The notes under the pieces were generated by a model. That model searched no databases. It worked only from the letters and a program-made list of their open reading frames with translations, and was not told where the DNA came from. The position numbers and the translations under genes were made by a program. From an uncultured Helicobacteraceae bacterium (GTDB lineage: Bacteria > Campylobacterota > Campylobacteria > Campylobacterales > Helicobacteraceae), in NCBI GenBank assembly GCA_947588965.1, contig CANQAN010000006.1:1-64000 (forward strand): a stretch of 64,000 nt of DNA. The letters run 5' to 3'. Shown piece by piece: positions 1-8,446 of this stretch (the stretch's first letter is position 1; the number at the start of each line of letters is the position of its first letter).

Positions 1-77
1 TGGTTTGTTGTGGTTTGTTGTGGTTTGTTGTGGTTTGTTGTGGTTTGTTGTGGTTTGTTGTGGTTTGTTGTGGTTTG
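1..77. repeat. decanucleotide tandem repeat (TGGTTTGTTG)n, at least 7.7 copies
   Basis: Seven perfect copies of TGGTTTGTTG fill 1-70 and a partial copy (TGGTTTG) ends at 77. The array is cut by the window edge, so the true copy number is unknown. All copies are identical, which points to recent expansion or slippage. On the minus strand it starts immediately after an ATG with a good ribosome binding site. Confidence 0.97.
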
Positions 78-80
78 CAT
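1..80 (-). CDS. 5' end of a probable phase-variable gene, runs off left edge
   Basis: Partial. On the minus strand an ATG at 80-78 is preceded by AAGGA (91-87) at 6 nt spacing and by a TATAAT box at 121-116. The reading frame goes at once into tandem copies of CAACAAACCA. Ten bases are not a multiple of three, so three units encode a repeating decapeptide TTTNHNKPQQ after Met-Gln, and gain or loss of one unit shifts the frame. The repeat has no stop in any frame of this strand. Only 26 codons are inside the window, so the product is unknown. Start-proximal coding repeats are typical of phase-variable surface proteins, glycosyltransferases and restriction-modification genes. The start signals are seen; existence of a long gene to the left is inferred. 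Confidence 0.6.
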   Translation of the reverse strand, partial: MQTTTNHNKPQQTTTNHNKPQQTTTN

Positions 81-115
81 ACCGTATCCTTGCTTGATTG
101 TAAAAGTGAATTGGT

Positions 116-121
116 ATTATA
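116..121 (-). promoter_or_regulatory. -10 box for the leftward repeat-bearing gene
   Basis: Minus strand reads TATGCTATAATACC, a perfect TATAAT with an upstream TATGC context. It lies 35 nt before the ATG at 80, with AAGGA in between, giving a short leader. No clear -35, as usual in Campylobacterota. Confidence 0.6.
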
Positions 122-280
122 GCATATGAGATTTGAGAATCCAGCAAGTTATATAAATCTCATTGGGAGTCTTAAATTATTTGTGCGCATAAACGAAATT
201 TTATTCAATCTTAACGGCTATTAATTTTAATTATCATATGTTAAGATATATGGGGGAAAGACCAAAGAGGGAGAAAAATG

Positions 281-307
281 GAATCGCATTTGTGAGATTC
301 GTTTTTT
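281..307 (+). terminator. small hairpin plus T6 in the leader of the MFS gene
   Basis: GAATC (281-285) pairs with GATTC (296-300), with partial pairing inside the loop, followed by T6 (302-307). A mini-ORF ATG GAA TCG CAT TTG TGA (278-295) with a strong GAGGGAG site overlaps the left arm. No plus-strand gene ends upstream, so it may be a leader attenuator or a chance structure. The stem is short. Confidence 0.3.
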
Positions 308-357
308 AAGCTTTTTGCTCTAAAATATCTAGAATGATTCTAATTAAAGGTTAAGCA

Positions 358-1503
358 TTGAAGCACTATGTCCTGTTTGTCGTGATGTTGAGCGCGATTG
401 TAACGATTTCTAGCCTCTATATCACACAGCCCATACAGCCACTTTTTATTGAGGCTTTTGACATTTCTATCGCGCAAGTCACACTCTTTACCTCCGTGCC
501 TCTCTTTGCCTTAGCACTTGCCCCAATATTCTATGGATATTTGCTAGAGAAGTTTGACACGCGCATTATTTTGTGCGCTTCTTTGACTTTGATTGGAATC
601 TTGCAAGGATTGCTTTGCTTCTGTGAGAGTTATGGGATGTTTTTAATCTTGCGTATTTTAGAGGCTCTGGCGATTCCATCGGCTCTGACTGCGACACTCA
701 CAACGCTCATGCGGCTTGATATGCAAAACACGCAGAAGTACATTAGTATCTATGTCGCATCCACCGTCTTTGGTGGTGTCCTTTCGCGCGTTGTGGGGGG
801 GGTTCTTACCTCCATATTTTCGTGGCAGACTACTTTTGCGATTCTAGGGGTCACAACACTCCTTGTGGCCCTTATGTCTTACAGACTTCCGAATCATTCT
901 AACATCACGCATTCTAAAATCACGCCTCTTGTGATTGTAGAATACCTTAAAGATAAGCGTTACGCACTACTCTATGCGGGGGCATTTTTGGTTTTGTTTT
1001 GCTTCCAAGGCACATTAAACTTCATGCCCTTTGAAATGAAAAGTTTAGATCCAGAAATCACACCTGCGCAGATCGGATTCTTGTATCTTGGTTACATCAT
1101 TGGAATCATCGCGGCTCTACTCTCTATGCGCATCGTGAAGTTCGTTGGTGGGCAGATTCGGGCGATCATTTTAGGATTTGTGATTTTTGGGAGTGCGCCC
1201 TTGTTTATGCTGATTCCGAGTTTTTGGGTTTTGTTTGGCGCGGTGTTTATCATATGTATTGGAATGTTTATCGCACATTCTGTTTTATCGGGGCTTACAA
1301 ATTCTATTTCTGCGGAGAAAAAGGGCATTACAAATGGGCTCTATCTTGCCTTTTATTACACCGGCGGGACTTGCGGGACAACCCTGCCGAGCTTCTTGTA
1401 TCATCATTTTGGTTGGACTGCGCTGTGCGTGTTTATAAGCGCGATTTTGTTTGCAAGTGCGGGAGTTTTCTATCTCTTGCGCAGAATCTTTCAAGGAGAA
1501 TGA
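358..1503 (+). CDS. MFS transporter (drug/arabinose-efflux-like)
   Basis: A 381-residue, very hydrophobic inner-membrane protein with about 12 transmembrane segments, typical of the major facilitator superfamily. Between TM2 and TM3 it has the loop YGYLLEKFDTR, resembling motif A. The start is TTG at 358 with AAAGG 7 nt upstream; the only nearby ATG (368) is out of frame. Likely exports a small molecule by proton antiport; the substrate cannot be read from the sequence. A G8 run (795-802) lies in the coding region around residue 147 and could slip, which would truncate the protein. It is followed at once by the dynamin-like pair (stop 1503, next ATG 1504), so it is probably co-transcribed with it. 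Confidence 0.85.
   Translation: MKHYVLFVVMLSAIVTISSLYITQPIQPLFIEAFDISIAQVTLFTSVPLFALALAPIFYGYLLEKFDTRIILCASLTLIGILQGLLCFCESYGMFLILRILEALAIPSALTATLTTLMRLDMQNTQKYISIYVASTVFGGVLSRVVGGVLTSIFSWQTTFAILGVTTLLVALMSYRLPNHSNITHSKITPLVIVEYLKDKRYALLYAGAFLVLFCFQGTLNFMPFEMKSLDPEITPAQIGFLYLGYIIGIIAALLSMRIVKFVGGQIRAIILGFVIFGSAPLFMLIPSFWVLFGAVFIICIGMFIAHSVLSGLTNSISAEKKGITNGLYLAFYYTGGTCGTTLPSFLYHHFGWTALCVFISAILFASAGVFYLLRRIFQGE
795..802 (+). repeat. G8 homopolymer inside the MFS gene
   Basis: Eight consecutive G in the coding sequence of the MFS transporter. The frame is intact at this length. Tracts of 8 or more G are slippage-prone in Helicobacter and Campylobacter, though G8 is at the low end. Confidence 0.8.
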
Positions 1504-3882
1504 ATGGAAACCATCTTTAACCCCATAAAAGAATATTTCAAAGAAGTCGTTCCTCTCGGAAATTTGCACATTTTGGAGTTGAAAGAATCAAGCGAGATTC
1601 TAGCGATATTCTTAAGTCTTGACAGCAAGAATTTCAATGAATTTTGGCAGAGTGAAACCCTGCAAAAACTCTGTGAAAAATACTGCAAAACATTGAGTTT
1701 TAAGGGGATCTTGCAGGTTCAATACACATTGCTTTTAAATATCCAAAAATCTTTCCTAAGTACCCCTAAGGAGATGCAAAATCTCCTAGAAAAAACACTA
1801 GAAAATCTAGAGATTCTTAAGCAAAACAATCTCGCACAAAACACTTCTTTGCCTCTTTTTGAATCCTATTTTCGCAATCTCCTTGCACGAGAGGTTGAAG
1901 AGAATCAACCAGCCACACAGGATTCCACTCCAAAATCAAAGACACAAGAACTCATTCAAGCGCTTCTTAGGGATTTCTTAGGGGAATCTCTCAAGCAGCT
2001 TCACGCGCACAAAGAATCTCTAGCGGGAGTTTTGCAGCATTTTAAGCATTTAGAACCACTCATGTTGCGTCTTGATTCCCTTTTGCAAAAGGCACAGACA
2101 CAGCACTTTTCTATCGGAATTACGGGCGTTTTGAGTTCAGGGAAAAGCACCCTGCTTAACGCTCTGCTTGGAGAGGAGATTCTAGGGAGTTCTAACATAC
2201 CCGAAACAGCGAATTTGACACTTTTAAAATATGCAAAAACTCCGAGTGCGCAAATTTTCTTTTGGAATAAACAAGAATGGGAGGACTTAGCATCCACAAT
2301 GGAGGAATCCACACTCAATGTGCTGTTAAGAAATGAAGAGTTTTGTGCGATCTTGCAAGAAAAGGTGCAGGATTCTACACAAAGCCTAACGATTCGGCTA
2401 GAAGAGCTGCCCAAATACACCTCGGCCAATCACCCAAGTAAGATTTGCAATCTCATTAAAGAGACGATTCTTTTCACCCCCCTAGAATTCCTAGAAAACA
2501 ATGTAGAAATCGTGGATACGCCCGGACTTGATGATCCCGTCATTCAGCGCGAGGAGGTTACAAGGGGCTATCTTGCAAAATGTGATTTGCTCATTCATGC
2601 CATGAATGCCGCACAAAGCGCAACGCAAATTGATATGGAATTCATTTTACAAGCCTTGCAAAATGCCAATTTGTCAAGAATTTTGATTCTGCTAACCCAT
2701 GCCGATCTGCTAGAAGAGAAGGACTTGCAATCCGCTCTTGCCTATGCCAAAGAGAGCATTAAGGCAAACTTCGCAAACCACCTTTCTAGCACGGATGCAA
2801 ACTTGCTCTTTAGACGTTTAGACTTCATTCCCATTGCCAGCTATCCCGCACTTTTATGCAAGACTAATCCGACAAAGGCCAAGGAGCTAGGATACAGCCT
2901 AGAGGATTCCAACTTTGATGCGCTCATTGCGTATCTGCAAAGGACACTCTTAGGCAGCAACAGCACAAAGGCAAAGGATCTCATTTATCTCTGTGCGCAA
3001 GGATTCAGACGCGTGTTTGAGGAGATTCAATCTGCTATCGCATTAGAGAAAAGTCTCTTATTCGCACAAGAAGAGGAGATCTTGCAACACATTCAGAGGG
3101 CTAAGGAAGAAAGCCTACAGAGCCGACAGAAGCTAGAAAGCGCAAAAACTTCTTTGGAATCAACAAAGACACAATTACAAGAATATCTTAACACTCTGCA
3201 AAAGCAAATCCAACACAAACTCCAAGATGCGCAAAATCTCCTCAATGAAAGAATCTTTGAGGACATTATCTATGAATATGAGCACAATAAGATTCCCACA
3301 CAAGAACGTCTAGAATATCTTTTGGATTTGAGCCTTAAGGATATTTTGAGCGATATTTTGCGCTTTTGTGCGCAAAGCTTGAGTAAGAAAATCGCGCAAC
3401 TGCAAGAGCAATTTACAGAGCATTTGCATGAACTCAAAGAGGGGGTCGCACTGCAGGGATTCAATCTCTACTTCAATCCCACACTTTTACAAAAGACAAA
3501 GTTAAAGATTCTGCACAAAATTGTAAAATCTGCACAAAGTTTCAACAAAAATCACACGCATGAGTTAAAGAATGCACTAGAGTTAGATTTCAAGGAGAGT
3601 TTATCGGAGTTTGTCGCGATGCTCTTGCAGGAGAGTCATAACCTAGAATCTAAGCTCATTTTGAACTTTCAGGACATTTTGGATTCCATTCAAACGCAAC
3701 TGCAAGATCATTTGCGTTCAAAAGAACAATCCCTACAAAATGCTCTAGAGAGCCTCTCTATCAGCACAGAGGAAAAGAGAGAGAGGGAAAAGGTCTTTTT
3801 AGAATGCGAGAGAATTTTAGGATTAGGACTAGAATCCTTCAAACAATTGCAACACCAAGCAACAGGAGGGCAAGATGCTTAA
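1504..3882 (+). CDS. bacterial dynamin-like GTPase, first of a pair
   Basis: A 792-residue protein with a dynamin-type GTPase domain in its middle. Visible motifs are the P-loop GVLSSGKST (about residue 208), G3 VDTPGLDD (about 336) and G4 THAD (about 398). An N-terminal helical region of about 180 residues precedes it, and a long Gln/Glu/Leu-rich helical stalk follows from about 510 to the end. Such proteins bind and remodel membranes on GTP hydrolysis. The gene overlaps the second dynamin gene by 8 nt, as in the tandem Campylobacter jejuni pair Cj0411/Cj0412, whose products form a hetero-oligomer. Pairing with the next gene product is inferred from that. ATG directly follows the MFS stop codon, with AAGGAG just upstream. 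Confidence 0.9.
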   Translation: METIFNPIKEYFKEVVPLGNLHILELKESSEILAIFLSLDSKNFNEFWQSETLQKLCEKYCKTLSFKGILQVQYTLLLNIQKSFLSTPKEMQNLLEKTLENLEILKQNNLAQNTSLPLFESYFRNLLAREVEENQPATQDSTPKSKTQELIQALLRDFLGESLKQLHAHKESLAGVLQHFKHLEPLMLRLDSLLQKAQTQHFSIGITGVLSSGKSTLLNALLGEEILGSSNIPETANLTLLKYAKTPSAQIFFWNKQEWEDLASTMEESTLNVLLRNEEFCAILQEKVQDSTQSLTIRLEELPKYTSANHPSKICNLIKETILFTPLEFLENNVEIVDTPGLDDPVIQREEVTRGYLAKCDLLIHAMNAAQSATQIDMEFILQALQNANLSRILILLTHADLLEEKDLQSALAYAKESIKANFANHLSSTDANLLFRRLDFIPIASYPALLCKTNPTKAKELGYSLEDSNFDALIAYLQRTLLGSNSTKAKDLIYLCAQGFRRVFEEIQSAIALEKSLLFAQEEEILQHIQRAKEESLQSRQKLESAKTSLESTKTQLQEYLNTLQKQIQHKLQDAQNLLNERIFEDIIYEYEHNKIPTQERLEYLLDLSLKDILSDILRFCAQSLSKKIAQLQEQFTEHLHELKEGVALQGFNLYFNPTLLQKTKLKILHKIVKSAQSFNKNHTHELKNALELDFKESLSEFVAMLLQESHNLESKLILNFQDILDSIQTQLQDHLRSKEQSLQNALESLSISTEEKREREKVFLECERILGLGLESFKQLQHQATGGQDA

Positions 3883-5908
3883 GAGTTACATTCAAGAATG
3901 TCGCGCACTGCAAGAGCAACTCGCGCACAAAACGCCCACGCAAAAACTCATTTTGCAATGTCAAAACGCGCTCAATCCAAATGACTATCAGCTCTCCTTT
4001 TTTGAATCCCTGCAACACAAGAGCGCAGAACCCATGCAAATTGCAATCATTGGGCAGTTTTCAAGCGGAAAAAGCACCTTTTTAAACGCACTTTTAGGAC
4101 AAGATATTTTGCCTACAGGAATCACGCCCATCACTTCAAAGGTCTGTAAAATCTGCTATGGTGAGGATTATATTCTAGAGATTCTCTACAAAGATGGCAA
4201 TAAAGTCCTGCAAAATGTGGATTTTCTGCACAAACTCACAAGGGAAAACTCTAAAAACATCGATCATTTCTGTCTGTATGCTCCGCTTTTGCTCTTAAGA
4301 GAGATTAACTTCCTAGACACTCCGGGATTCAACTCTCAAAACGCAGAGGATACGCACACAACGCTCAAAATTTTAGAAAATGTTGATGGAATCATCTGGC
4401 TCACACTCATTGATAATGCAGGAAAAAATAGCGAAAAAATGCTCTTAAAGGAGTTTAGCGCACATTTTGCCCAAAAGAGCTTGTGTGTCCTCAATCAAAA
4501 AGATCGTCTGAAAAACGAAGAGGAGATTCAAAGGAGTGTCAATTACGCACAAAGCGCATTTGATGGGATTTTTTCTGCTGTGATTCCGATTTCTGCGAGG
4601 ACCGCACTTAAAGCGCGTTTGAGTACCTCTGAAAAATTGCTTGAAACCTCGCTCTTAGAGTTGGCGCACGGCATTCAAGCCCTCGCACTCAAGCGCACAG
4701 ATTCTCACCTAAACACACAAGAATCCCTCGCACAGCTCAACACACTTCACAGCACAACACAAGCAAAGATTCAAGCCGCACTGCAGTCTCTTAATATTAA
4801 GAGCGCGGAATCTCTCATGCAAGATTCCAATATGCCCTTAATCTTTGACTTTCTCAACCAAACCATCAAGCCCAAAGCCCATTATGCTAAATCCCATCGC
4901 GCCCTCAAAAAGCTCAAAGAAATGCATGTTTTATTGCATTTGCAATATCATAAAATCAATCAAAACTACAGCAAAATGCGCAAAATTTTGCAGGCAAATT
5001 TTGAATTTCTCACGCAAACTTGCGCAATCTCTAAGCAAAATGAACAAAAGATATTCAATAGCTTGTATTTGAATCTTGACTTGCTCCTTGATGTCCTCGC
5101 ACAAAGAATCTTTAACGCACTAGAGAAAACGTCAATGACCTTTCATAGCACTCAAAAAACATTTTTTGGAAACAAGAGTGTTGAGAGTACAAAAGAGGTC
5201 GTGATATTGCCCATTGAAAATATCCGCATAGAACTGCAGAATCAAGATCTGCAAATCGTCAAAGATTACAAATCCATCAGCGTGAAGATTAAGAATTTCT
5301 TGGATTTGTTTGTAGAATCAGCCCAGAAACACGCAAATTTCTTGCGCTCACAGGTGAGACAATGGCAAGATGAGGCACTCAAGTCAATTGAACTCTATCT
5401 TGTTGCCCCACAGAGCGAATCCTTGCGCGATTTACAGACTTTTACACAGCACTGCTATGAAAACATTCTCATTGATTTCAATCAAAATGTTTTGCTGGCA
5501 ACATCTTTTTTGCGCAGTGAATTGAATGTGTTGAGCAATTTTCTTGCTCTAAGCTATAATAATGCCATAGATTTAACGCTCACGCGCCTTGATTTGAAAA
5601 TCCAAAATGCCATCCAAAAGCACAGCATCAATCAAGAAGAATTCGCCCTATTCACACCGACTTTAGAAAATGTCCGTGAGGCTCTTAATGAATCTTTTTG
5701 CTTTGAGCAATTTCAAGCAAGGCTTTTTGGTCCCATGAATTCTCTCAATAAAGCCTATGCGCAATTTTTGAATCAAAGTGAGCAAACCACTCAAGAAAAA
5801 ATTGCATTTCTTTTAGAAATTTCCCGCGAACTTAAGCAAGAAATGGATAAAATTACGCGGAATCTTCAAGCGATTAGAAAGCACCAGAGGAGCGCATTTA
5901 AGGATTAA
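3875..5908 (+). CDS. bacterial dynamin-like GTPase, second of a pair
   Basis: A 677-residue dynamin-family GTPase with the GTPase domain near the N-terminus: P-loop IGQFSSGKST (about residue 58), a switch segment with TPITS, G3 LDTPGFNS (about 146) and G4 NQKD (about 206). The rest is mainly helical stalk with many Gln, Leu and Glu residues. It starts inside the end of the preceding dynamin gene (8-nt overlap, AGGAGGG upstream of ATG), which indicates translational coupling and equal production. Two adjacent, non-identical dynamins argue for a heteromeric membrane-remodelling or tethering complex. No clear transmembrane segment is seen. Confidence 0.9.
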   Translation: MLKSYIQECRALQEQLAHKTPTQKLILQCQNALNPNDYQLSFFESLQHKSAEPMQIAIIGQFSSGKSTFLNALLGQDILPTGITPITSKVCKICYGEDYILEILYKDGNKVLQNVDFLHKLTRENSKNIDHFCLYAPLLLLREINFLDTPGFNSQNAEDTHTTLKILENVDGIIWLTLIDNAGKNSEKMLLKEFSAHFAQKSLCVLNQKDRLKNEEEIQRSVNYAQSAFDGIFSAVIPISARTALKARLSTSEKLLETSLLELAHGIQALALKRTDSHLNTQESLAQLNTLHSTTQAKIQAALQSLNIKSAESLMQDSNMPLIFDFLNQTIKPKAHYAKSHRALKKLKEMHVLLHLQYHKINQNYSKMRKILQANFEFLTQTCAISKQNEQKIFNSLYLNLDLLLDVLAQRIFNALEKTSMTFHSTQKTFFGNKSVESTKEVVILPIENIRIELQNQDLQIVKDYKSISVKIKNFLDLFVESAQKHANFLRSQVRQWQDEALKSIELYLVAPQSESLRDLQTFTQHCYENILIDFNQNVLLATSFLRSELNVLSNFLALSYNNAIDLTLTRLDLKIQNAIQKHSINQEEFALFTPTLENVREALNESFCFEQFQARLFGPMNSLNKAYAQFLNQSEQTTQEKIAFLLEISRELKQEMDKITRNLQAIRKHQRSAFKD

Positions 5909-6014
5909 ACACAAAAGTGGAATCAAATTTGCTTCAAGAGCTTAAAATGAATGATTCAAGGTCAAGGAAAAGTAGAAATAAGTCCCAAAAGAGACCAAAC
6001 AAGGAAGGCAATCA

Positions 6015-6824
6015 ATGAAAGTAGAGCTCCTAGAGCCATACATTCAAATCAGCATTGAAAAAGAATCGCAATTCTTACAACGTGCCATTAATTTTGCATA
6101 CAAGCATTTTTCAAAGGCCTATCGCCTCTCAAGCTCTGTCTTGATTTTAGACGATGGTGAACGTTATAAGAAAGATTATTTTCTTAATTGGGCTTATCAT
6201 GTCGCAATGCAAGATGAAGAAAAGGGAAATAACCCAGAATTTCAAGAAATCATAAGCAAGAGTTATCTTCCGATTCGGATTAAGACACTAGAAAAACGTG
6301 CGATTTTAGAGCATATTATCGTTTCTTTGCAAATCATTCAAAGCTCCTATGGAAACTCTCAAGTTTGCTTGAGATTGAGCCGTCCAAGTCGCCTTGCAAG
6401 ACGTTATTTGAGTTCCCTTTTTAGAGACTTTTTGCTAAGCTACACGCAACAAGAGATTTTTTTAGATTCTAGCAGTTCGGACTTTTGGGAAAAGCTCGTG
6501 GGAATGCTATCACAAAAGGTCATCCACAATATCGTGCTTGACTTTGACTATGCGACATTCAAGGCGCACAATACCTTTGAGTGCTTTGAAGAATATCTCA
6601 CAAAAGAAGAAAAAATCCTCAAAAAAAGCTACAAGATTCTTGGTTGTGGCTATAATGATGATTTTGAATGCGTGAAAAACCGCTACATTGAGCTTGCTAA
6701 AATCTATCATCCCGATAATGTTTATGGGCAAGATAAGCGCATTATTGAGGGCTACACGGAGAAATTCCGCCTTATCAATGAAGCCTATGAAAACATAAAA
6801 TCTAATTTTAAGCGCGTTGCGTGA
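6015..6824 (+). CDS. J-domain (DnaJ-like) protein
   Basis: 269 residues. The C-terminal 65 residues form a J domain: YKILGCGYNDDFECVKNRY, then HPD at about residue 231 in KIYHPDN, then a helix ending in LINEAYENIK. HPD is the Hsp70-stimulating tripeptide, so the protein should recruit DnaK to a client. The N-terminal 200 residues are not recognised and carry no transmembrane segment; they probably define the client. It has a good AAGGAAGG site before the ATG. The 106-nt gap from the dynamin gene may hold its own promoter, but no convincing box is seen. Similar J-domain proteins of unknown role occur across Campylobacterota. Confidence 0.85.
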   Translation: MKVELLEPYIQISIEKESQFLQRAINFAYKHFSKAYRLSSSVLILDDGERYKKDYFLNWAYHVAMQDEEKGNNPEFQEIISKSYLPIRIKTLEKRAILEHIIVSLQIIQSSYGNSQVCLRLSRPSRLARRYLSSLFRDFLLSYTQQEIFLDSSSSDFWEKLVGMLSQKVIHNIVLDFDYATFKAHNTFECFEEYLTKEEKILKKSYKILGCGYNDDFECVKNRYIELAKIYHPDNVYGQDKRIIEGYTEKFRLINEAYENIKSNFKRVA

Positions 6825-6834
6825 AGGAGAAGAG

Positions 6835-7590
6835 ATGGCTAGAAACACCAACACAGAGTTAAGAGATTCCGAAGAATTAGAAAATAGAAGTGGCTTTTTG
6901 CCTCTTTTGGTGCTTTTGCTTGTTTTGATTGCATTGATTTTGGGAGGGGGCTATTATTTTTTACAACAACCAAGCGGAAAGGCTCTGCTCTCTAAGATAC
7001 AGACGACATTAGGAATGCAAGAGGATTCAAATATGACTCTGCAGGATTTAGGGGAGGCATTGCCAAGCTCAAAGGAACTCTCAAAAGACGAGGAGATTCA
7101 ATATTTGCAGGGCATGTTGCAGCAAAAAGAACGTGAGCTAAGGAATCTGGCACAATCCGTTGATGGCTTGAATCTCTCTTTGCGAGAACTTCAAGATGCG
7201 AAGAAAAACACACAGCAGATTCAAAATACAATCACAAAATTGCGCTACAGCATCAAGCCTAAGCAAAAAATCATCGCCGAGTGCTTTTCTATGGAAATCG
7301 GGCGATGGGAGATTCCACAGAGTTGCATCCTCTCTCTTGTTACAAAGGTGGGCAAGGAATTGCAAGAAGACAAGCGTGTTGTGGCGTTTGAAGTGCAGGG
7401 AATCGTGGATACAAACCCCTATCGTGGGCTGTCTGCAGAGCTTAAGCAAGAGGGTTTAGCGAGTTTTCGCGCGTGGAGAGCGATTCGCTCTATCAATGCA
7501 AAAATCCCTAACGCGACTATCTTTGAGGGTCCGAGTTTGCAATTAGCCAATAAAAGAGGTTATAGCATTAAAGCTTATTTTGTTGAATGA
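6835..7590 (+). CDS. single-pass membrane protein with coiled coil, unknown function
   Basis: Start chosen at ATG 6835 with AAGGAG 5 nt upstream; an in-frame TTG at 6817 has no such site. 251 residues: a short charged N-terminus, one transmembrane segment (about 22-44, Leu/Ile/Val-rich, ending GGGYYFL), then a Gln/Glu/Leu-rich coiled-coil stretch (about 80-130), then a compact C-terminal domain of about 115 residues that would lie in the periplasm. The C-terminal pattern, with VVAFEVQGIVDTNPY and a terminal SIKAYFVE strand, faintly recalls OmpA-like folds, but the peptidoglycan-binding residues are not evident. Sits just upstream of nadK-recN. Confidence 0.7.
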   Translation: MARNTNTELRDSEELENRSGFLPLLVLLLVLIALILGGGYYFLQQPSGKALLSKIQTTLGMQEDSNMTLQDLGEALPSSKELSKDEEIQYLQGMLQQKERELRNLAQSVDGLNLSLRELQDAKKNTQQIQNTITKLRYSIKPKQKIIAECFSMEIGRWEIPQSCILSLVTKVGKELQEDKRVVAFEVQGIVDTNPYRGLSAELKQEGLASFRAWRAIRSINAKIPNATIFEGPSLQLANKRGYSIKAYFVE

Positions 7591-7591
7591 T

Positions 7592-8446
7592 ATGGAAAAG
7601 CGTGAGATTCAGACATTAGGCGTTTTTTTGCGCCCATCCACACCAGAGCTTAAAGATTATTTTCTAGAATTTCAATCTCTCGCGCAAAAATTGGGTTTGC
7701 GTGTCATTTTAGATTCTATCAGTGCGGGCATGATTGGGATGCGGGGATTGAATTTTGAGGAATTGTGCGAAGAATCCGATATTCTCGTCTCTATCGGTGG
7801 TGATGGGACGTTGATCTCTACAGCGCGACGATCAATGCGCTTCCAAAAGCCAATTCTTGGAATCAATATGGGCAATCTAGGTTTTTTGACAGATTTGCAG
7901 AGCGAAGAGGTCGCATCCTTTTTGCCTCATTTGAAAGAGGGGTGCTACAATATCGCTCATCATACGATGTTAGAGGGGAAAATCAGCGATTCTGTGAGTT
8001 TTGTCGCGCTCAATGACATTGTATTGACGCGACTCAATGATTCTTCTATGATTTATCTGAAAGCCTCTATTGATGGGGAGTTTTTCAACACCTATTATGG
8101 CGATGGCTTGATTGTAGCAACTCCAACAGGATCTACAGCCTACAATATCAGCGCAGGTGGGGCTGTCGTGTATCCCTTCTCACAAAACATTCTTTTAACG
8201 CCAATTTGTGCGCATTCTTTGACACAAAGACCCTTGATTCTACCTCATTCTTTCACTATAGAAGTGGAGCTTGGTGAGCCCGGGGTTTGCAATATTGTCA
8301 TTGATGGGCAAGAAAACAAGCCCTTGAAATTTGGTGAAAAAATCACAATTTGTGCTAAAGATGACGGTGTCAAACTCATTCACAGCGCAGATTGGAATTA
8401 TTTTAAGATTCTTAAAGAAAAGTTCCATTGGGGGGGCTTTGATTGA
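7592..8446 (+). CDS. nadK: NAD kinase
   Basis: Phosphorylates NAD to NADP in the cytosol. 284 residues with the family hallmarks: VSIGGDGTLIS (GGDGT about residue 69), GINMGNLGFL (about 90), a conserved NDIVL and the substrate loop TPTGSTAYNISAGG (about 180). ATG 7592 lies 1 nt after the upstream stop; a TTG at 7580 is possible but would overlap and has no better ribosome site. The C-terminus contains G7 (8430-8436) four codons before the stop, so slippage there would alter only the tail and the coupling with recN. The stop overlaps the recN ATG (TGATG). The order nadK-recN-NFACT gene is as I recall it in H. pylori. Confidence 0.95.
   Translation: MEKREIQTLGVFLRPSTPELKDYFLEFQSLAQKLGLRVILDSISAGMIGMRGLNFEELCEESDILVSIGGDGTLISTARRSMRFQKPILGINMGNLGFLTDLQSEEVASFLPHLKEGCYNIAHHTMLEGKISDSVSFVALNDIVLTRLNDSSMIYLKASIDGEFFNTYYGDGLIVATPTGSTAYNISAGGAVVYPFSQNILLTPICAHSLTQRPLILPHSFTIEVELGEPGVCNIVIDGQENKPLKFGEKITICAKDDGVKLIHSADWNYFKILKEKFHWGGFD

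Noticed and set aside
1-77. Possible CRISPR array
   Set aside because: The 10-bp units are contiguous with no spacers; it is a simple tandem repeat.
2001-2429. 142-codon minus-strand open frame inside the first dynamin gene
   Set aside because: Cys/Ser-rich antisense shadow without a ribosome site; the sense strand shows clear GTPase motifs.
8430-8436. G7 near the nadK stop as a phase-variation tract
   Set aside because: Short, and a shift would change only the last residues of an essential enzyme.
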